From NCBI GenBank assembly GCA_024699595.1, contig JAILPG010000274.1:1-30340 (forward strand): a DNA stretch of 30,340 bases. Reading direction: 5' to 3'. Origin of the DNA: Lachnospiraceae bacterium (lineage in GTDB: Bacteria > Bacillota_A > Clostridia > Lachnospirales > Lachnospiraceae). Position numbers and translations under genes: made by a program. The notes beneath the pieces were generated by a model, which did not search any database, was not told where the DNA came from, and saw only the letters and a program-made list of their open reading frames with translations. Positions 1-8,008 of this stretch are shown here, piece by piece (position 1 is the first letter of the stretch; each line of letters starts with the position of its first letter).

Positions 1-84
1 TACGCCCTCCACCTTATATTCAGCGGCTTGCCGTAGGCAAGGCTTCCATTTCGAAAGACATTACGCATTTCACGTGATAAAAAT

Positions 85-125
85 AAAGCCAGAATCCTAG
101 ATGTTTACTTGGATTGCGGCTTTTT
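85..125 (+). terminator. Rho-independent terminator of an upstream gene outside the window
   Basis: AAAGCC (85-90) pairs with GGCTTT (118-123) and AATCC (93-97) pairs with GGATT (111-115), with a 2x2 internal mismatch and a 13-nt loop. A run of five T follows at 121-125. The T-run is on the plus strand, so it should end transcription entering from the left and insulate mutS2 from it. Confidence 0.6.
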
Positions 126-180
126 AGGTGTCAAAGATGGGATTATACTAAAATAACAATAAACAGGCAAGGCTCTAAGT

Positions 181-209
181 TTGATTATTCCGCGGTTTTC
201 TGCTACACT
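181..209 (+). promoter_or_regulatory. Probable sigma-A promoter for a leaderless mutS2 mRNA
   Basis: TTGATT (181-186), a 17-nt spacer and TACACT (204-209), the latter preceded by TG at 201-202 (extended -10). The expected transcription start, 6-8 nt after the -10, falls at about 215-217, which is the ATG of mutS2. The region before that ATG has no Shine-Dalgarno sequence, consistent with a leaderless message. A weaker alternative -10, TATACT (144-149), has a poor -35. Confidence 0.5.
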
Positions 210-216
210 TTATGCC

Positions 217-2580
217 ATGAACACCAAGGTTTTGAGCATACTTGAATTTAATAAGATCACGGAAATGCTTGCCGAAAAAGCATCGTCAGAAGCAGGAAAA
301 AACAAATGTCTCAAGCTTGTTCCCATCTCTGATAAGGAAAAGATCGCAAAAGACCAGTCAGAAACAGAGGATGCTCTGAAAAGACTGTTAAAAAACAGCT
401 CAATATCCTTCTACAGCGGCAACTCCATAGACGAAACCCTAAAAAGAGTAAAAAAGGGGCAGCTCATATCCGCCTCGGAACTCCTGTCTGTTTCAAAGGT
501 TTTGGATAATGCATTAAGGGTAAAGTCATACGGTAAAAATGCGCAGGATGATGAGCCAGACTGCCTGACACAGTACTTCGAAACGTTAGAGCCCTTAAGC
601 GATGTCAATAAAGAGATCACCAGGTGCATCCTGTCCGCAGAAGAGATAAGCGATGATGCCAGCCCGGAGCTTCGGCATATAAGGAGGCAGATCCAGCTGC
701 AGACCGAGAAGATCCGTTCGCAGCTTAACAAAATGGTCTCCACAACATACCGCACCTACCTGCAGGATGGGGTTATCACAATGCGTAACGGACGTTATTG
801 TATTCCGGTCAAGGCTGAATACAAGAACAACGTGCCGGGTATCGTGCATGACCAGTCCCAGAGTGCCTCCACTTTTTTCATTGAGCCCTCAGCGATCGTG
901 GAGCTTAACAACAAGACTCATGAGCTCGAGATAATGGAAGAGGCCGAGGTTGAACGTATACTTAGGAGCCTTTGTGCCCTGTGCGCAGAGCACATACAGG
1001 AACTTCAGACAGATATTAAGATACTTGCCGTCCTCGATTTTATCTTTGCAAAGGGACTGCTTGCGATCGACATGAATGCAACAAAGCCCGTATTTAACGA
1101 TGACGGGATCATCAATATCAGAAAAGGCAGACATCCCCTCCTTGACAGGACAAAGGTAGTACCCATAGACATAAATCTCGGGGATACCTTTGATCTTTTA
1201 GTGATCACCGGCCCGAACACGGGAGGAAAGACCGTATCGCTAAAAACTATCGGCCTGCTTACGTTAATGGGACAGGCAGGACTTCATATCCCTGCACTTG
1301 ATCGGTCTTCTCTTTCTGTTTATGACAAGGTATATGCGGACATCGGTGACGAGCAGAGCATTGAACAGAGCCTGTCCACCTTTTCTTCGCACATGAAGAA
1401 TATAGTAGCTATTCTTAAAAATGCGGACAAAAACACGCTCTGCCTCTTTGATGAGCTCGGAGCCGGCACTGATCCCACCGAAGGAGCGGCTCTTGCGATC
1501 GCAATACTCTCGTATCTCCACGAAAGGGGCATAAAGACCGTTGCGACCACCCACTATTCGGAGCTCAAGGTATACGCACTTAAGGAACCCGGAGTGGAAA
1601 ACGCAAGCTGCGAATTTGACGTCGGAACGCTCTCTCCTACATACCGGCTCTTAATAGGTGTTCCGGGAAAGAGCAACGCCTTTTCCATTTCCTCAAAGCT
1701 CGGTCTTCCGGATCATATAATAAACCTGGCCAAAGCTCAGATAAACAAGCAGGATGAAGATTTTGAGGATGTTATCATAAAGCTTGACCAAAACAGGAGA
1801 AGGCTCGAAGAAGACAGACTTACCATAGAACAGGACAAAAGAGCGATCGCTTCCCTTAAGGAAGATTATGAGAAAAAACAGTCAAAGCTTGATGACCAGA
1901 GAAACAGGATACTTGACGAAGCAAGAAGGGAAGCCGCCGAAATATTAAAGGATGCCAAGGAGACCGCTGATCTTTCGATTAAAGCCTTCAATAAGTCCGG
2001 GAACATCCGGGATATGGAGGAGAGCAGGAGAAAGATCGGCAAAAAGCTGAAAGAGGTATCAGTTTCCGAGGACGCCATCGGTAAAAACAGCATTAAGATA
2101 AAGCATAACAAAAATGACTTCAGGCTTGGAAGCGATGTGAGGATCCTGTCAATGGATCTGAAGGGAACCGTATCATCACTTCCCGATGACAAAGGGAACC
2201 TGTTTGTCCAGTGCGGTATAATGCGGATGAGCGTAAATATGGACGATATAGAGTTTATCGAGGAAAAGCCCGATAAGAATAAAGGCCGGAAAGGGCAGGC
2301 ATATGCCGCTTCAGCAGGGCTCTCCAAATCGGCCTCCATATCCTCTGAGATCAACCTGATCGGTCTTAAGAGCGACGAAGCGGTAAGCAGACTTGACAAA
2401 TATCTTGATGATGCCTATCTGTCGCACCTTCCAAGTGTCAGAGTGGTACACGGCAAGGGCACCGGTGCGCTCCGAAACGCAGTCTGGACGCATTTAAAAA
2501 GATTATCATATATAAAGAGCTATAAGCTCGGAGAATACGGCGAGGGTGACTCAGGCGTCACCATAGTGGAATTCAAGTAA
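217..2580 (+). CDS. mutS2: MutS2 family ATPase/endonuclease (ribosome rescue, recombination control)
   Basis: MutS2 of 787 residues, the usual family length. It has a helical core, an ATPase with Walker A GPNTGGKT (about residues 332-339), and the family block LCLFDELGAGTDPTEGAALA with the TTHYSELK segment behind it. A long charged coiled coil (about 510-600) follows, then a C-terminal Smr domain with INLIGLKSDEA and VVHGKGTGALR. Family knowledge: MutS2 does not act in mismatch repair; it binds branched DNA or collided ribosomes, and the Smr domain supplies nuclease or ribosome-splitting activity. The reading frame is open from a TTG at 181, but that codon coincides with a good -35 box and gives 12 residues unlike the family. 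The ATG at 217 starts the expected MNTKVLSILEFNKI sequence. The response regulator begins about 28 nt downstream. Confidence 0.95.
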   Translation: MNTKVLSILEFNKITEMLAEKASSEAGKNKCLKLVPISDKEKIAKDQSETEDALKRLLKNSSISFYSGNSIDETLKRVKKGQLISASELLSVSKVLDNALRVKSYGKNAQDDEPDCLTQYFETLEPLSDVNKEITRCILSAEEISDDASPELRHIRRQIQLQTEKIRSQLNKMVSTTYRTYLQDGVITMRNGRYCIPVKAEYKNNVPGIVHDQSQSASTFFIEPSAIVELNNKTHELEIMEEAEVERILRSLCALCAEHIQELQTDIKILAVLDFIFAKGLLAIDMNATKPVFNDDGIINIRKGRHPLLDRTKVVPIDINLGDTFDLLVITGPNTGGKTVSLKTIGLLTLMGQAGLHIPALDRSSLSVYDKVYADIGDEQSIEQSLSTFSSHMKNIVAILKNADKNTLCLFDELGAGTDPTEGAALAIAILSYLHERGIKTVATTHYSELKVYALKEPGVENASCEFDVGTLSPTYRLLIGVPGKSNAFSISSKLGLPDHIINLAKAQINKQDEDFEDVIIKLDQNRRRLEEDRLTIEQDKRAIASLKEDYEKKQSKLDDQRNRILDEARREAAEILKDAKETADLSIKAFNKSGNIRDMEESRRKIGKKLKEVSVSEDAIGKNSIKIKHNKNDFRLGSDVRILSMDLKGTVSSLPDDKGNLFVQCGIMRMSVNMDDIEFIEEKPDKNKGRKGQAYAASAGLSKSASISSEINLIGLKSDEAVSRLDKYLDDAYLSHLPSVRVVHGKGTGALRNAVWTHLKRLSYIKSYKLGEYGEGDSGVTIVEFK

Positions 2581-2608
2581 GTGCCGTATCTGCAGAAAGG
2601 GTATGAAC

Positions 2609-3307
2609 ATGGCAGCAAAACAGAAAATACTGATCGTTGATGATGATGCAAACATTGCCGAGATAATATCGTTATATCTTAACAAGGAATGCTTTGATAC
2701 CATGATCGTAAATGACGGCGAGGAGGCTTTGGAAGCTTTTGAAAGCTATGATCCGAATCTTGTGCTCCTTGATCTGATGTTACCGGGTATAGACGGCTAT
2801 CAGGTCTGCAGGGAGATACGCTCTAAATCCATGACTCCGATAATCATGCTCTCCGCAAAGGGCGAGATATTTGATAAGGTCCTAGGCCTTGAACTCGGCG
2901 CGGATGATTATATGGAAAAACCTTTTGATTCCAAGGAATTAGTGGCAAGAGTAAAGGCAGTGCTAAGAAGAAGTGCTGCCCAGAAGCCAAAAGTCGAGGA
3001 GACGGATACAAAATACGTTGAATATCCGGATCTTAAGGTCAATCTGGCCAATTATTCCGTTATCTACTACGGAAATTCCATAGAAATGCCCCCCAAGGAG
3101 CTGGAACTTCTGTTTTTCCTTGCATCTTCACCCAATCAGGTGTTTACAAGGGAACAGCTTCTTGATCATATCTGGGGTTACGAATACATCGGGGATACCC
3201 GTACCGTAGACGTGCACATAAAGAGACTTCGTGAAAAGATAAAGGATCATGAACAGTGGCATATTTCCACAGTATGGGGGATAGGCTACAAATTTGAGGT
3301 TAAATGA
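2609..3307 (+). CDS. OmpR/PhoB-family response regulator
   Basis: Two-component DNA-binding regulator of 232 residues. The receiver domain (about 1-120) shows the acidic pair in ILIVDDD, the phospho-acceptor Asp55 in LLDLMLPG, the conserved Ser/Thr region (MLSAKG) and Lys in MEKPF. The C-terminal winged helix (about 130-232) shows PPKELELL, FTREQLLDHIWG and TRTVDVHIKRLREK, typical of OmpR/PhoB proteins. I chose the ATG at 2609 because AAAGG (2596-2600) lies 8 nt upstream; an in-frame ATG at 2603 is too close to that site. The stop codon is 3 nt before the kinase start, so the two form an operon and a cognate pair. The input signal is unknown. Transcription may come from the mutS2 promoter, as no clear promoter is seen in the 28-nt gap. 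Confidence 0.93.
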   Translation: MAAKQKILIVDDDANIAEIISLYLNKECFDTMIVNDGEEALEAFESYDPNLVLLDLMLPGIDGYQVCREIRSKSMTPIIMLSAKGEIFDKVLGLELGADDYMEKPFDSKELVARVKAVLRRSAAQKPKVEETDTKYVEYPDLKVNLANYSVIYYGNSIEMPPKELELLFFLASSPNQVFTREQLLDHIWGYEYIGDTRTVDVHIKRLREKIKDHEQWHISTVWGIGYKFEVK

Positions 3308-3310
3308 TCA

Positions 3311-4732
3311 ATGAAGAGAACCATATATATCAAGTTCATTCTTGCATATCTGGCCTTTGGTCTATTAAGTTTTCTGCTGATAGCCATAATATCCTCAAAG
3401 ATGACTCTCAACGACCTTATCCGCGATAATGCCAACACCCTTTTCAGGGAAGCTAACCTCATCTCCACAAAATATGCGGAAAGCTTTTACAGTGAGTCTC
3501 TTTCGACGCAGGAGGTATCCGATCAGCTCGAAGCCATCGATACCTTTACCTCTTCTATCATCTGGATCATCAATAAAGACGGAGAGATCCTCTATAATTC
3601 AAGAGGACTCGATCAGGAAACAGAGCCTACGTTGATCGAGGAGTTCGATCCCACCGATACCGGCAACAGAAATTACATGACCGGATCCTTTTACGGACAG
3701 TTCGATGAAGAAATGCTGTCCGTGTTTTCACCGATCAATTCCGGATTTAAGATCATGGGCTACGTGGTCATTCATACTCCGATGTCAGACATCATAAAAA
3801 GGCGTGACGATGTATTGTCGATCTTCTATATTTCGCTTGCCATAATGTTTGCCCTCTCGCTCATCATCCTCTTTGTGTTCACCTTTACGGTATTTATCCC
3901 GATAAAACGGATAAGCAGGGTCACTAAGGAATATGCCGCGGGCAATCTTGATTACAAGCTTGAGCTTAATTCACGTGATGAGATAGGCGAGCTGTCCGAC
4001 TCGCTCAATTACATGGCGGCAAGGCTTAAGCGGACCGAGGATGACCAGAAAAAATTCATAGCAAACGTTTCCCATGATTTCCGTTCTCCCCTTACCTCGA
4101 TACGCGGATATTTGGAAGCCATGGTGGACGGGACCATTCCGGAAGACCTCCACGAAAAATATATAAAAATAGTGTTAAACGAAACAGACAGACTGACAAA
4201 GCTCACCGGCAGCCTGTTAATGTTAAATAACCTTTCGACAAAGGGAATGATGCTTGAAAAGAGCGATTTTGACATAAACAAGGTGATAAAGAGGACCGCC
4301 GAGACCTTTGAGGGCATATGCAAAAAGAAAAAGATACGCTTTAAGCTTGTGCTGACAGGAACAGACATGTTCGTCAATGCTGATCTCGGAAAGATACAGC
4401 AGGTCCTTTACAACCTTATCGACAATGCCATCAAGTTCAGTGACCAGAACTCGACGATCAAGGTAGAGACCACGGAAAAAAACGAGACGGTCTTTGTCTC
4501 CGTAAAGGATAACGGAATAGGCATCCCCAAGGATGACATCAAACATATATTTGACAGATTTTACAAATCCGACTCAAGCAGAGGCAAGGATAAGAAGGGA
4601 ACCGGTCTCGGACTGTCGATAGTAAAGGAAATAATAAATGCGCATGAAGAGAACATAAATGTGATAAGTACCGAAGGTGCGGGCAGCGAATTCATCTTCA
4701 CCCTTCCAAAGGCCAAAAATATAGAGGACTGA
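3311..4732 (+). CDS. Membrane sensor histidine kinase (HAMP, HisKA, HATPase)
   Basis: Sensor kinase of 473 residues, partner of the regulator immediately upstream. One transmembrane helix at about 8-30, an extracytoplasmic sensor region at about 31-170 with a PAS/CACHE-like SIIWIINKDGEILYNS segment, a second helix at about 173-197 and then a HAMP linker containing DEIGELSDSLNYMA. The H-box is FIANVSHDFRSPLTSIRGY with phospho-acceptor His255. The ATPase shows the N-box (NLIDNAIKFS), G1 (DNGIGI), F-box (FDRFYK) and G2 (GTGLGLSI). All catalytic motifs are intact. GAGG at 3296-3299, inside the end of the regulator gene, can serve as ribosome binding site, implying translational coupling. The stop codon lies inside the stem of the following terminator. 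Confidence 0.93.
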   Translation: MKRTIYIKFILAYLAFGLLSFLLIAIISSKMTLNDLIRDNANTLFREANLISTKYAESFYSESLSTQEVSDQLEAIDTFTSSIIWIINKDGEILYNSRGLDQETEPTLIEEFDPTDTGNRNYMTGSFYGQFDEEMLSVFSPINSGFKIMGYVVIHTPMSDIIKRRDDVLSIFYISLAIMFALSLIILFVFTFTVFIPIKRISRVTKEYAAGNLDYKLELNSRDEIGELSDSLNYMAARLKRTEDDQKKFIANVSHDFRSPLTSIRGYLEAMVDGTIPEDLHEKYIKIVLNETDRLTKLTGSLLMLNNLSTKGMMLEKSDFDINKVIKRTAETFEGICKKKKIRFKLVLTGTDMFVNADLGKIQQVLYNLIDNAIKFSDQNSTIKVETTEKNETVFVSVKDNGIGIPKDDIKHIFDRFYKSDSSRGKDKKGTGLGLSIVKEIINAHEENINVISTEGAGSEFIFTLPKAKNIED

Positions 4733-4751
4733 TCGATCTCAGTCCTCTTTT
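4723..4751. terminator. Bidirectional terminator between convergent operons
   Basis: A perfect 10-bp stem, AGAGGACTGA (4723-4732) and TCAGTCCTCT (4739-4748), with loop TCGATC and a T-run on the plus strand to 4751. Read on the minus strand the same stem is followed by TATATTTTT, so it can stop both the kinase operon and the trmL operon. The kinase stop codon TGA (4730-4732) is the end of the 5' arm. Confidence 0.85.
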
Positions 4752-4766
4752 CGTTTCATAGATCTC

Positions 4767-5261
4767 TTAACTTTTCCACTCAAGCCTGTGCAGGCTTCCT
4801 TCTCTTTCAAATCCCTCAAATCCGTTCTGTCTTAATGCCTCATAAAGGACTATCGCAACGGAATTTGCAAGATTTAAGGATCTTATGTCGGGCCTCATGG
4901 GTATCCTGATACACATTTCTTCATTTTCCACCAGAAGCTCCTCGGGTATTCCCCCGCCCTCGCTTCCAAACATTATGAAGACATCCTTATCGTAGCTTAC
5001 CTCCGCATAGCTTCTTTTAGCCTTGGTCGTAGCCATATATACGGGAGGATTTCCGTTTTTATCCATGAAATCCGGAAAGCTGTCATATCTTACAACATCA
5101 AGCTCTTTCCAGTAATCCATCCCCGCCCGTTTCAGATTTTTATCATCAAGATGAAACCCGAGAGGCTCTATGAGATGCAGCCTTGTGCCCGTTGCAAGAC
5201 AGGTCCTTCCGATATTTCCGGTATTCGATGCGATCTCCGGTTCCAAGAGCACTATGTTCAT
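4767..5261 (-). CDS. trmL: tRNA (cytidine(34)-2'-O)-methyltransferase, TrmL family (SPOUT)
   Basis: SPOUT-class RNA 2'-O-methyltransferase of 164 residues. Near the N-terminus is PEIASNTGNIGRTCLATGT; the C-terminal knot that binds S-adenosylmethionine shows MFGSEGGGIPEELL and IPMRPDIRSLNLANSVAIVLYEA. This set is diagnostic for the TrmL/YibK group, which methylates the wobble ribose of certain leucine tRNAs. The start is the ATG at 5261-5259, overlapping the aminotransferase stop by one base (TGATG); a GTG one codon upstream is also in frame but less likely. It is the last gene of the minus-strand run from vanW and ends at the shared hairpin at 4723-4751. Confidence 0.92.
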   Translation of the reverse strand: MNIVLLEPEIASNTGNIGRTCLATGTRLHLIEPLGFHLDDKNLKRAGMDYWKELDVVRYDSFPDFMDKNGNPPVYMATTKAKRSYAEVSYDKDVFIMFGSEGGGIPEELLVENEEMCIRIPMRPDIRSLNLANSVAIVLYEALRQNGFEGFEREGSLHRLEWKS

Positions 5262-6436
5262 CACGTCTGTGCCTTTGCCCGAAGCTTCCCTATAAATCTT
5301 TCAAGTCTTTCCATAGCGATCTTTAACTTTTCTATGGAATAGGCGTAGGATATCCTGATAAAGCCTTCTCCGGATGCACCAAAGGCCGATCCCGGAACCA
5401 CTGCAAGATTCTCATCATCAAGAAGTGCAAAGGCAAATTCCTCGGAGGTCATGCTAAACTCTTTAACGCACGGAAATACGTAAAACGCACCGTAGGGTTC
5501 GAAGCACGGAAGACCCATTTCCTTAAAGGCATGTATGAGAAAATGTCTTCTCTGGTCATAGGATTCCCTCATCATCGCCACATCGGCATCACCCTTCTTA
5601 AGTGCCTCGATTGCCGCATACTGGCTTGTTGTCGGTGCACACATTATGGCAAACTGATGGATCTTTCTCATCTGGTCTATGATGGCGGCAGGTCCGCAGG
5701 CATAGCCGAGTCTCCACCCCGTCATTGCATATGCCTTTGAGAAGCCGTTTATCAGTATGGTCCTCTCCTTCATTCCGGGCATTGAGGCAATGGATACATG
5801 ATCCATTCCGTAAGTGAGCTCGGAATATATCTCATCAGACATCACAAAAATGTCCTTTTCAACACAGATCTCTGCAAGCTTTTCAAGCTCATGTCTTTCA
5901 AGTATGGCTCCCGTCGGATTGTTGGGGAAGGGCAGCACCAGTATCTTTGTCCTGTCGCTTATCGCTCCCGAAAGCTCACTCGGAGTCAGCCTGAAATCAT
6001 TTTCGTTTTTTAACTCGATGATCTTAGGCTTAGCTCCCGCTAAAATGGCACAGGGCTCGTAGGATACATAGCTTGGCTGCGGTATCAGCACCTCTTCGCA
6101 TTCATTTATCATTGCCCTGAAGCCAATGTCTATCGCCTCCGATCCTCCGACAGTTATTAAGATCTCACTTTCGGGGTCATAATCAACATGCACCCTTCTG
6201 CTTATATAAGCAGAGATCTCTTTTCTGAGCTCCAGAAGTCCGGAATTTGATGTATAAAAGGTCTTACCCTTTTCCAAGGACCATATTCCCTCATCTCTTA
6301 TGTGCCAGGGCGTATCAAAATCAGGCTCTCCGACACCAAGCGATATGACATCTTTTCGTTCGTTTGCTATGTCAAAGAACTTCCTGATCCCCGAAGGCTT
6401 GATATTTACTATTGTTTTTGACAGGGGATCTCTCAT
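5261..6436 (-). CDS. PLP-dependent aminotransferase, class I/II (AspC/PatA-like)
   Basis: Fold-type I aminotransferase of 391 residues. Seen in the sequence: SLGVGEPDFDTP near the N-terminus, the PFPNNPTGAI loop, the cofactor-contacting SDEIYSEL, the Schiff-base Lys234 in NGFSKAYAMTGWRLGY and the substrate-carboxylate-binding Arg in GFIRISYA. All key residues are present and length is normal. Family members transaminate aspartate, aromatic or aliphatic amino acids; the substrate cannot be read from sequence. The gene overlaps the upstream Lrp/AsnC regulator by 4 nt and trmL by 1 nt, so the three are translated together. Pairing with a regulator that senses amino acids suggests control by the amino-acid pool (inference). 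Confidence 0.92.
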   Translation of the reverse strand: MRDPLSKTIVNIKPSGIRKFFDIANERKDVISLGVGEPDFDTPWHIRDEGIWSLEKGKTFYTSNSGLLELRKEISAYISRRVHVDYDPESEILITVGGSEAIDIGFRAMINECEEVLIPQPSYVSYEPCAILAGAKPKIIELKNENDFRLTPSELSGAISDRTKILVLPFPNNPTGAILERHELEKLAEICVEKDIFVMSDEIYSELTYGMDHVSIASMPGMKERTILINGFSKAYAMTGWRLGYACGPAAIIDQMRKIHQFAIMCAPTTSQYAAIEALKKGDADVAMMRESYDQRRHFLIHAFKEMGLPCFEPYGAFYVFPCVKEFSMTSEEFAFALLDDENLAVVPGSAFGASGEGFIRISYAYSIEKLKIAMERLERFIGKLRAKAQT

Positions 6437-6915
6437 GGCGTAACGATCATCCTTTCATCCTCGTATTTCTGATGCAGTATTGTGCCGTGATCCTTGTATT
6501 TTTTCAGGATAAAATGCGTGGACGTCGATATTATCGTATCAAGCGTCGACAGCTTCTCTGAAACAAAAGCGGAAACCTCCTTTAAGGTCTTGCCCTCAAG
6601 CGTCACAAGCAGGTCATAGCCTCCGGATATAAGATATGTAGCCTCTACCTCCGGATATTTGTATATTCTCTCGGCTATCGCATCAAAGCCGTGTCCTCTC
6701 TGGGGAGTCACCCTGACTTCTATCAGTGCGTTTATCCTCTCATCCGTTACCTTATCCCAGTCTATCAGGGTATGATAACCGCAGATGATCCCCTCTTTTT
6801 CCATGGCTTCAAGCTCGTTTGCAACATCTGCCTGCTCCATTCCAAGCATTACGGCAAGCTCAGACAGATCCACACGGCTGTTTTTTTCAATAAATGTAAG
6901 TATCTTCTCTCTCAT
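6433..6915 (-). CDS. Lrp/AsnC-family transcriptional regulator
   Basis: Feast/famine regulator of 160 residues. The N-terminal winged helix-turn-helix (about 1-60) contains LSELAVMLGMEQADVANELEAMEKEGIICGY-type spacing; a C-terminal RAM effector domain (about 70-150) carries the ligand-loop pattern YLISGGYDLLVTLEG. Such proteins form dimers to octamers and bind an amino acid. The stop overlaps the aminotransferase start (ATGA). GGAG at 6924-6927 on the minus strand precedes the ATG. A 52-nt gap separates it from the upstream AIR-synthase-like gene and I see no convincing promoter there, so co-transcription from vanW is likely. It probably regulates the adjacent aminotransferase (inference). 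Confidence 0.92.
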   Translation of the reverse strand: MREKILTFIEKNSRVDLSELAVMLGMEQADVANELEAMEKEGIICGYHTLIDWDKVTDERINALIEVRVTPQRGHGFDAIAERIYKYPEVEATYLISGGYDLLVTLEGKTLKEVSAFVSEKLSTLDTIISTSTHFILKKYKDHGTILHQKYEDERMIVTP

Positions 6916-6967
6916 TTGTCGTCTCCTGATCTTATGATATTTAGGTCAAAACCTGTTTATACGCTTA

Positions 6968-7960
6968 TCATGCCTCAAAAAGCATATGATCCAGTTCGTC
7001 TTTTGATGGAGGTTCCAGAAAACGCTTTTCTTCCCCGTTTATTATAACCCTGTCATTGTTATCCGTGATCTTTCCGGCAAGAGATGCGTATATCCCGGAT
7101 GCATTAAGGGCTTTTACCAGTTCTTTTCCGTTTTCTGCAGTAAAAAGCATCGAACCCGCAGCGTCAAGCTCATAAGGGTTGATCCCGAAAAACTCGCATA
7201 TCTCAACAGTCTCCTGTCTTATCGGGATCTTCTTAAGGTCGCAGGTAAGTCCCTTTTTTTCAATCCTTCCAAGCTCCCAGAGTGCTGCAAATATCCCTCC
7301 GCTTGAAGCATCGTGCATCGAGGTGATGCCATATCCGGATGCGGTCATTGCTTCAGGAAGGACGCACAGTCTGTCCTTAAACTGTAAAGCCTCATCTATG
7401 AATCTCTGTGAAAATCTCGCGGCAAGCTCTTTTCTGTATCTGTCCGCTATGAGATATGTTCCCTTAAGCCCTATCCATTTGGTGATGACTATGTCATCTT
7501 CTGGCCTTGCGCCTGACATCCGCTTATCAGATTTTCCCGGTATCCTTCCGATCCCTGTTACGTTAAATACCGGCGCAGTTACCGCTTTCGTGATCTCTGT
7601 ATGTCCGCCCGCAAGCTCTATACTAAATATTTCACAGACTTTCACGGTATCCGAAACGATCTTTTTTAATACAGCCTCTTCAGTCCCCTCGGGAAGCAGA
7701 AGTGTAAGCATTATTCCCGCAGGCTCTGCCCCGGCTGCTGCCAGGTTATTGACAGCGTTTATAACTGACAGATATGCCATATCATCATTTATCGAAATCT
7801 CGGGATCTGTGGTCAGAGCGACCATCTTAGAATCACCCGGAATAAACAGGGCACAGTCTCTGCCCCCTGATATGCTGTCGGAAAAATCTGTTCCGTTATG
7901 CTTTATCTGCTTAAGGATCGATCTTTTAAGCACCTTTTCAGGCACTTTTCCAATCTTCAT
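6968..7960 (-). CDS. AIR synthase-related protein (HypE/PurM/ThiL superfamily)
   Basis: About 330 residues with the two-domain AIRS fold: an N-terminal half with a DCALF acidic site, LTTDPEISIND and the NNLAAAGAEPAGIMLTLLLP helix-strand pattern, then ELAGGHTEIT and VTGIGRIPG, and a C-terminal half with MHDASSGGIFAALWELG. These resemble HypE (hydrogenase maturation) and uncharacterised AIRS proteins more than PurM or ThiL. There is no obvious HypE C-terminal cysteine tail (PRIC type), and no hydrogenase or hyp genes lie nearby, so a HypE role is unlikely. ATP binding is expected from the family; the substrate is unknown. The start is the ATG at 7960; a TTG at 7966 with weak upstream GGGGCGG is an alternative. 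It sits 48 nt after the vanW stop in the same direction. Confidence 0.8.
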   Translation of the reverse strand: MKIGKVPEKVLKRSILKQIKHNGTDFSDSISGGRDCALFIPGDSKMVALTTDPEISINDDMAYLSVINAVNNLAAAGAEPAGIMLTLLLPEGTEEAVLKKIVSDTVKVCEIFSIELAGGHTEITKAVTAPVFNVTGIGRIPGKSDKRMSGARPEDDIVITKWIGLKGTYLIADRYRKELAARFSQRFIDEALQFKDRLCVLPEAMTASGYGITSMHDASSGGIFAALWELGRIEKKGLTCDLKKIPIRQETVEICEFFGINPYELDAAGSMLFTAENGKELVKALNASGIYASLAGKITDNNDRVIINGEEKRFLEPPSKDELDHMLFEA

Positions 7961-8008
7961 GCCCAATATCGTATCCGCCCCGTCTTTAAGACTCTTTCAT
8001 CCTTACAT

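Noticed and set aside
27..41. Perfect small hairpin CTTGCC-GTA-GGCAAG near the left edge.
   Set aside because: Six base pairs, no T-run and no context; probably inside the end of an upstream gene.
3..77. Open frame of 24 codons ending in TGA just before the first terminator, possibly the C-terminus of an upstream plus-strand gene.
   Set aside because: Too short to recognise, and another frame is also open for about as long. The terminator at 85-125 implies an upstream gene, but which frame is coding cannot be decided.
1866..2399. Long minus-strand open frame (177 codons) inside mutS2.
   Set aside because: Shadow of the mutS2 coiled coil; Ser/Leu-rich composition is the reverse complement of Glu/Lys-rich codons, with no ribosome binding site.
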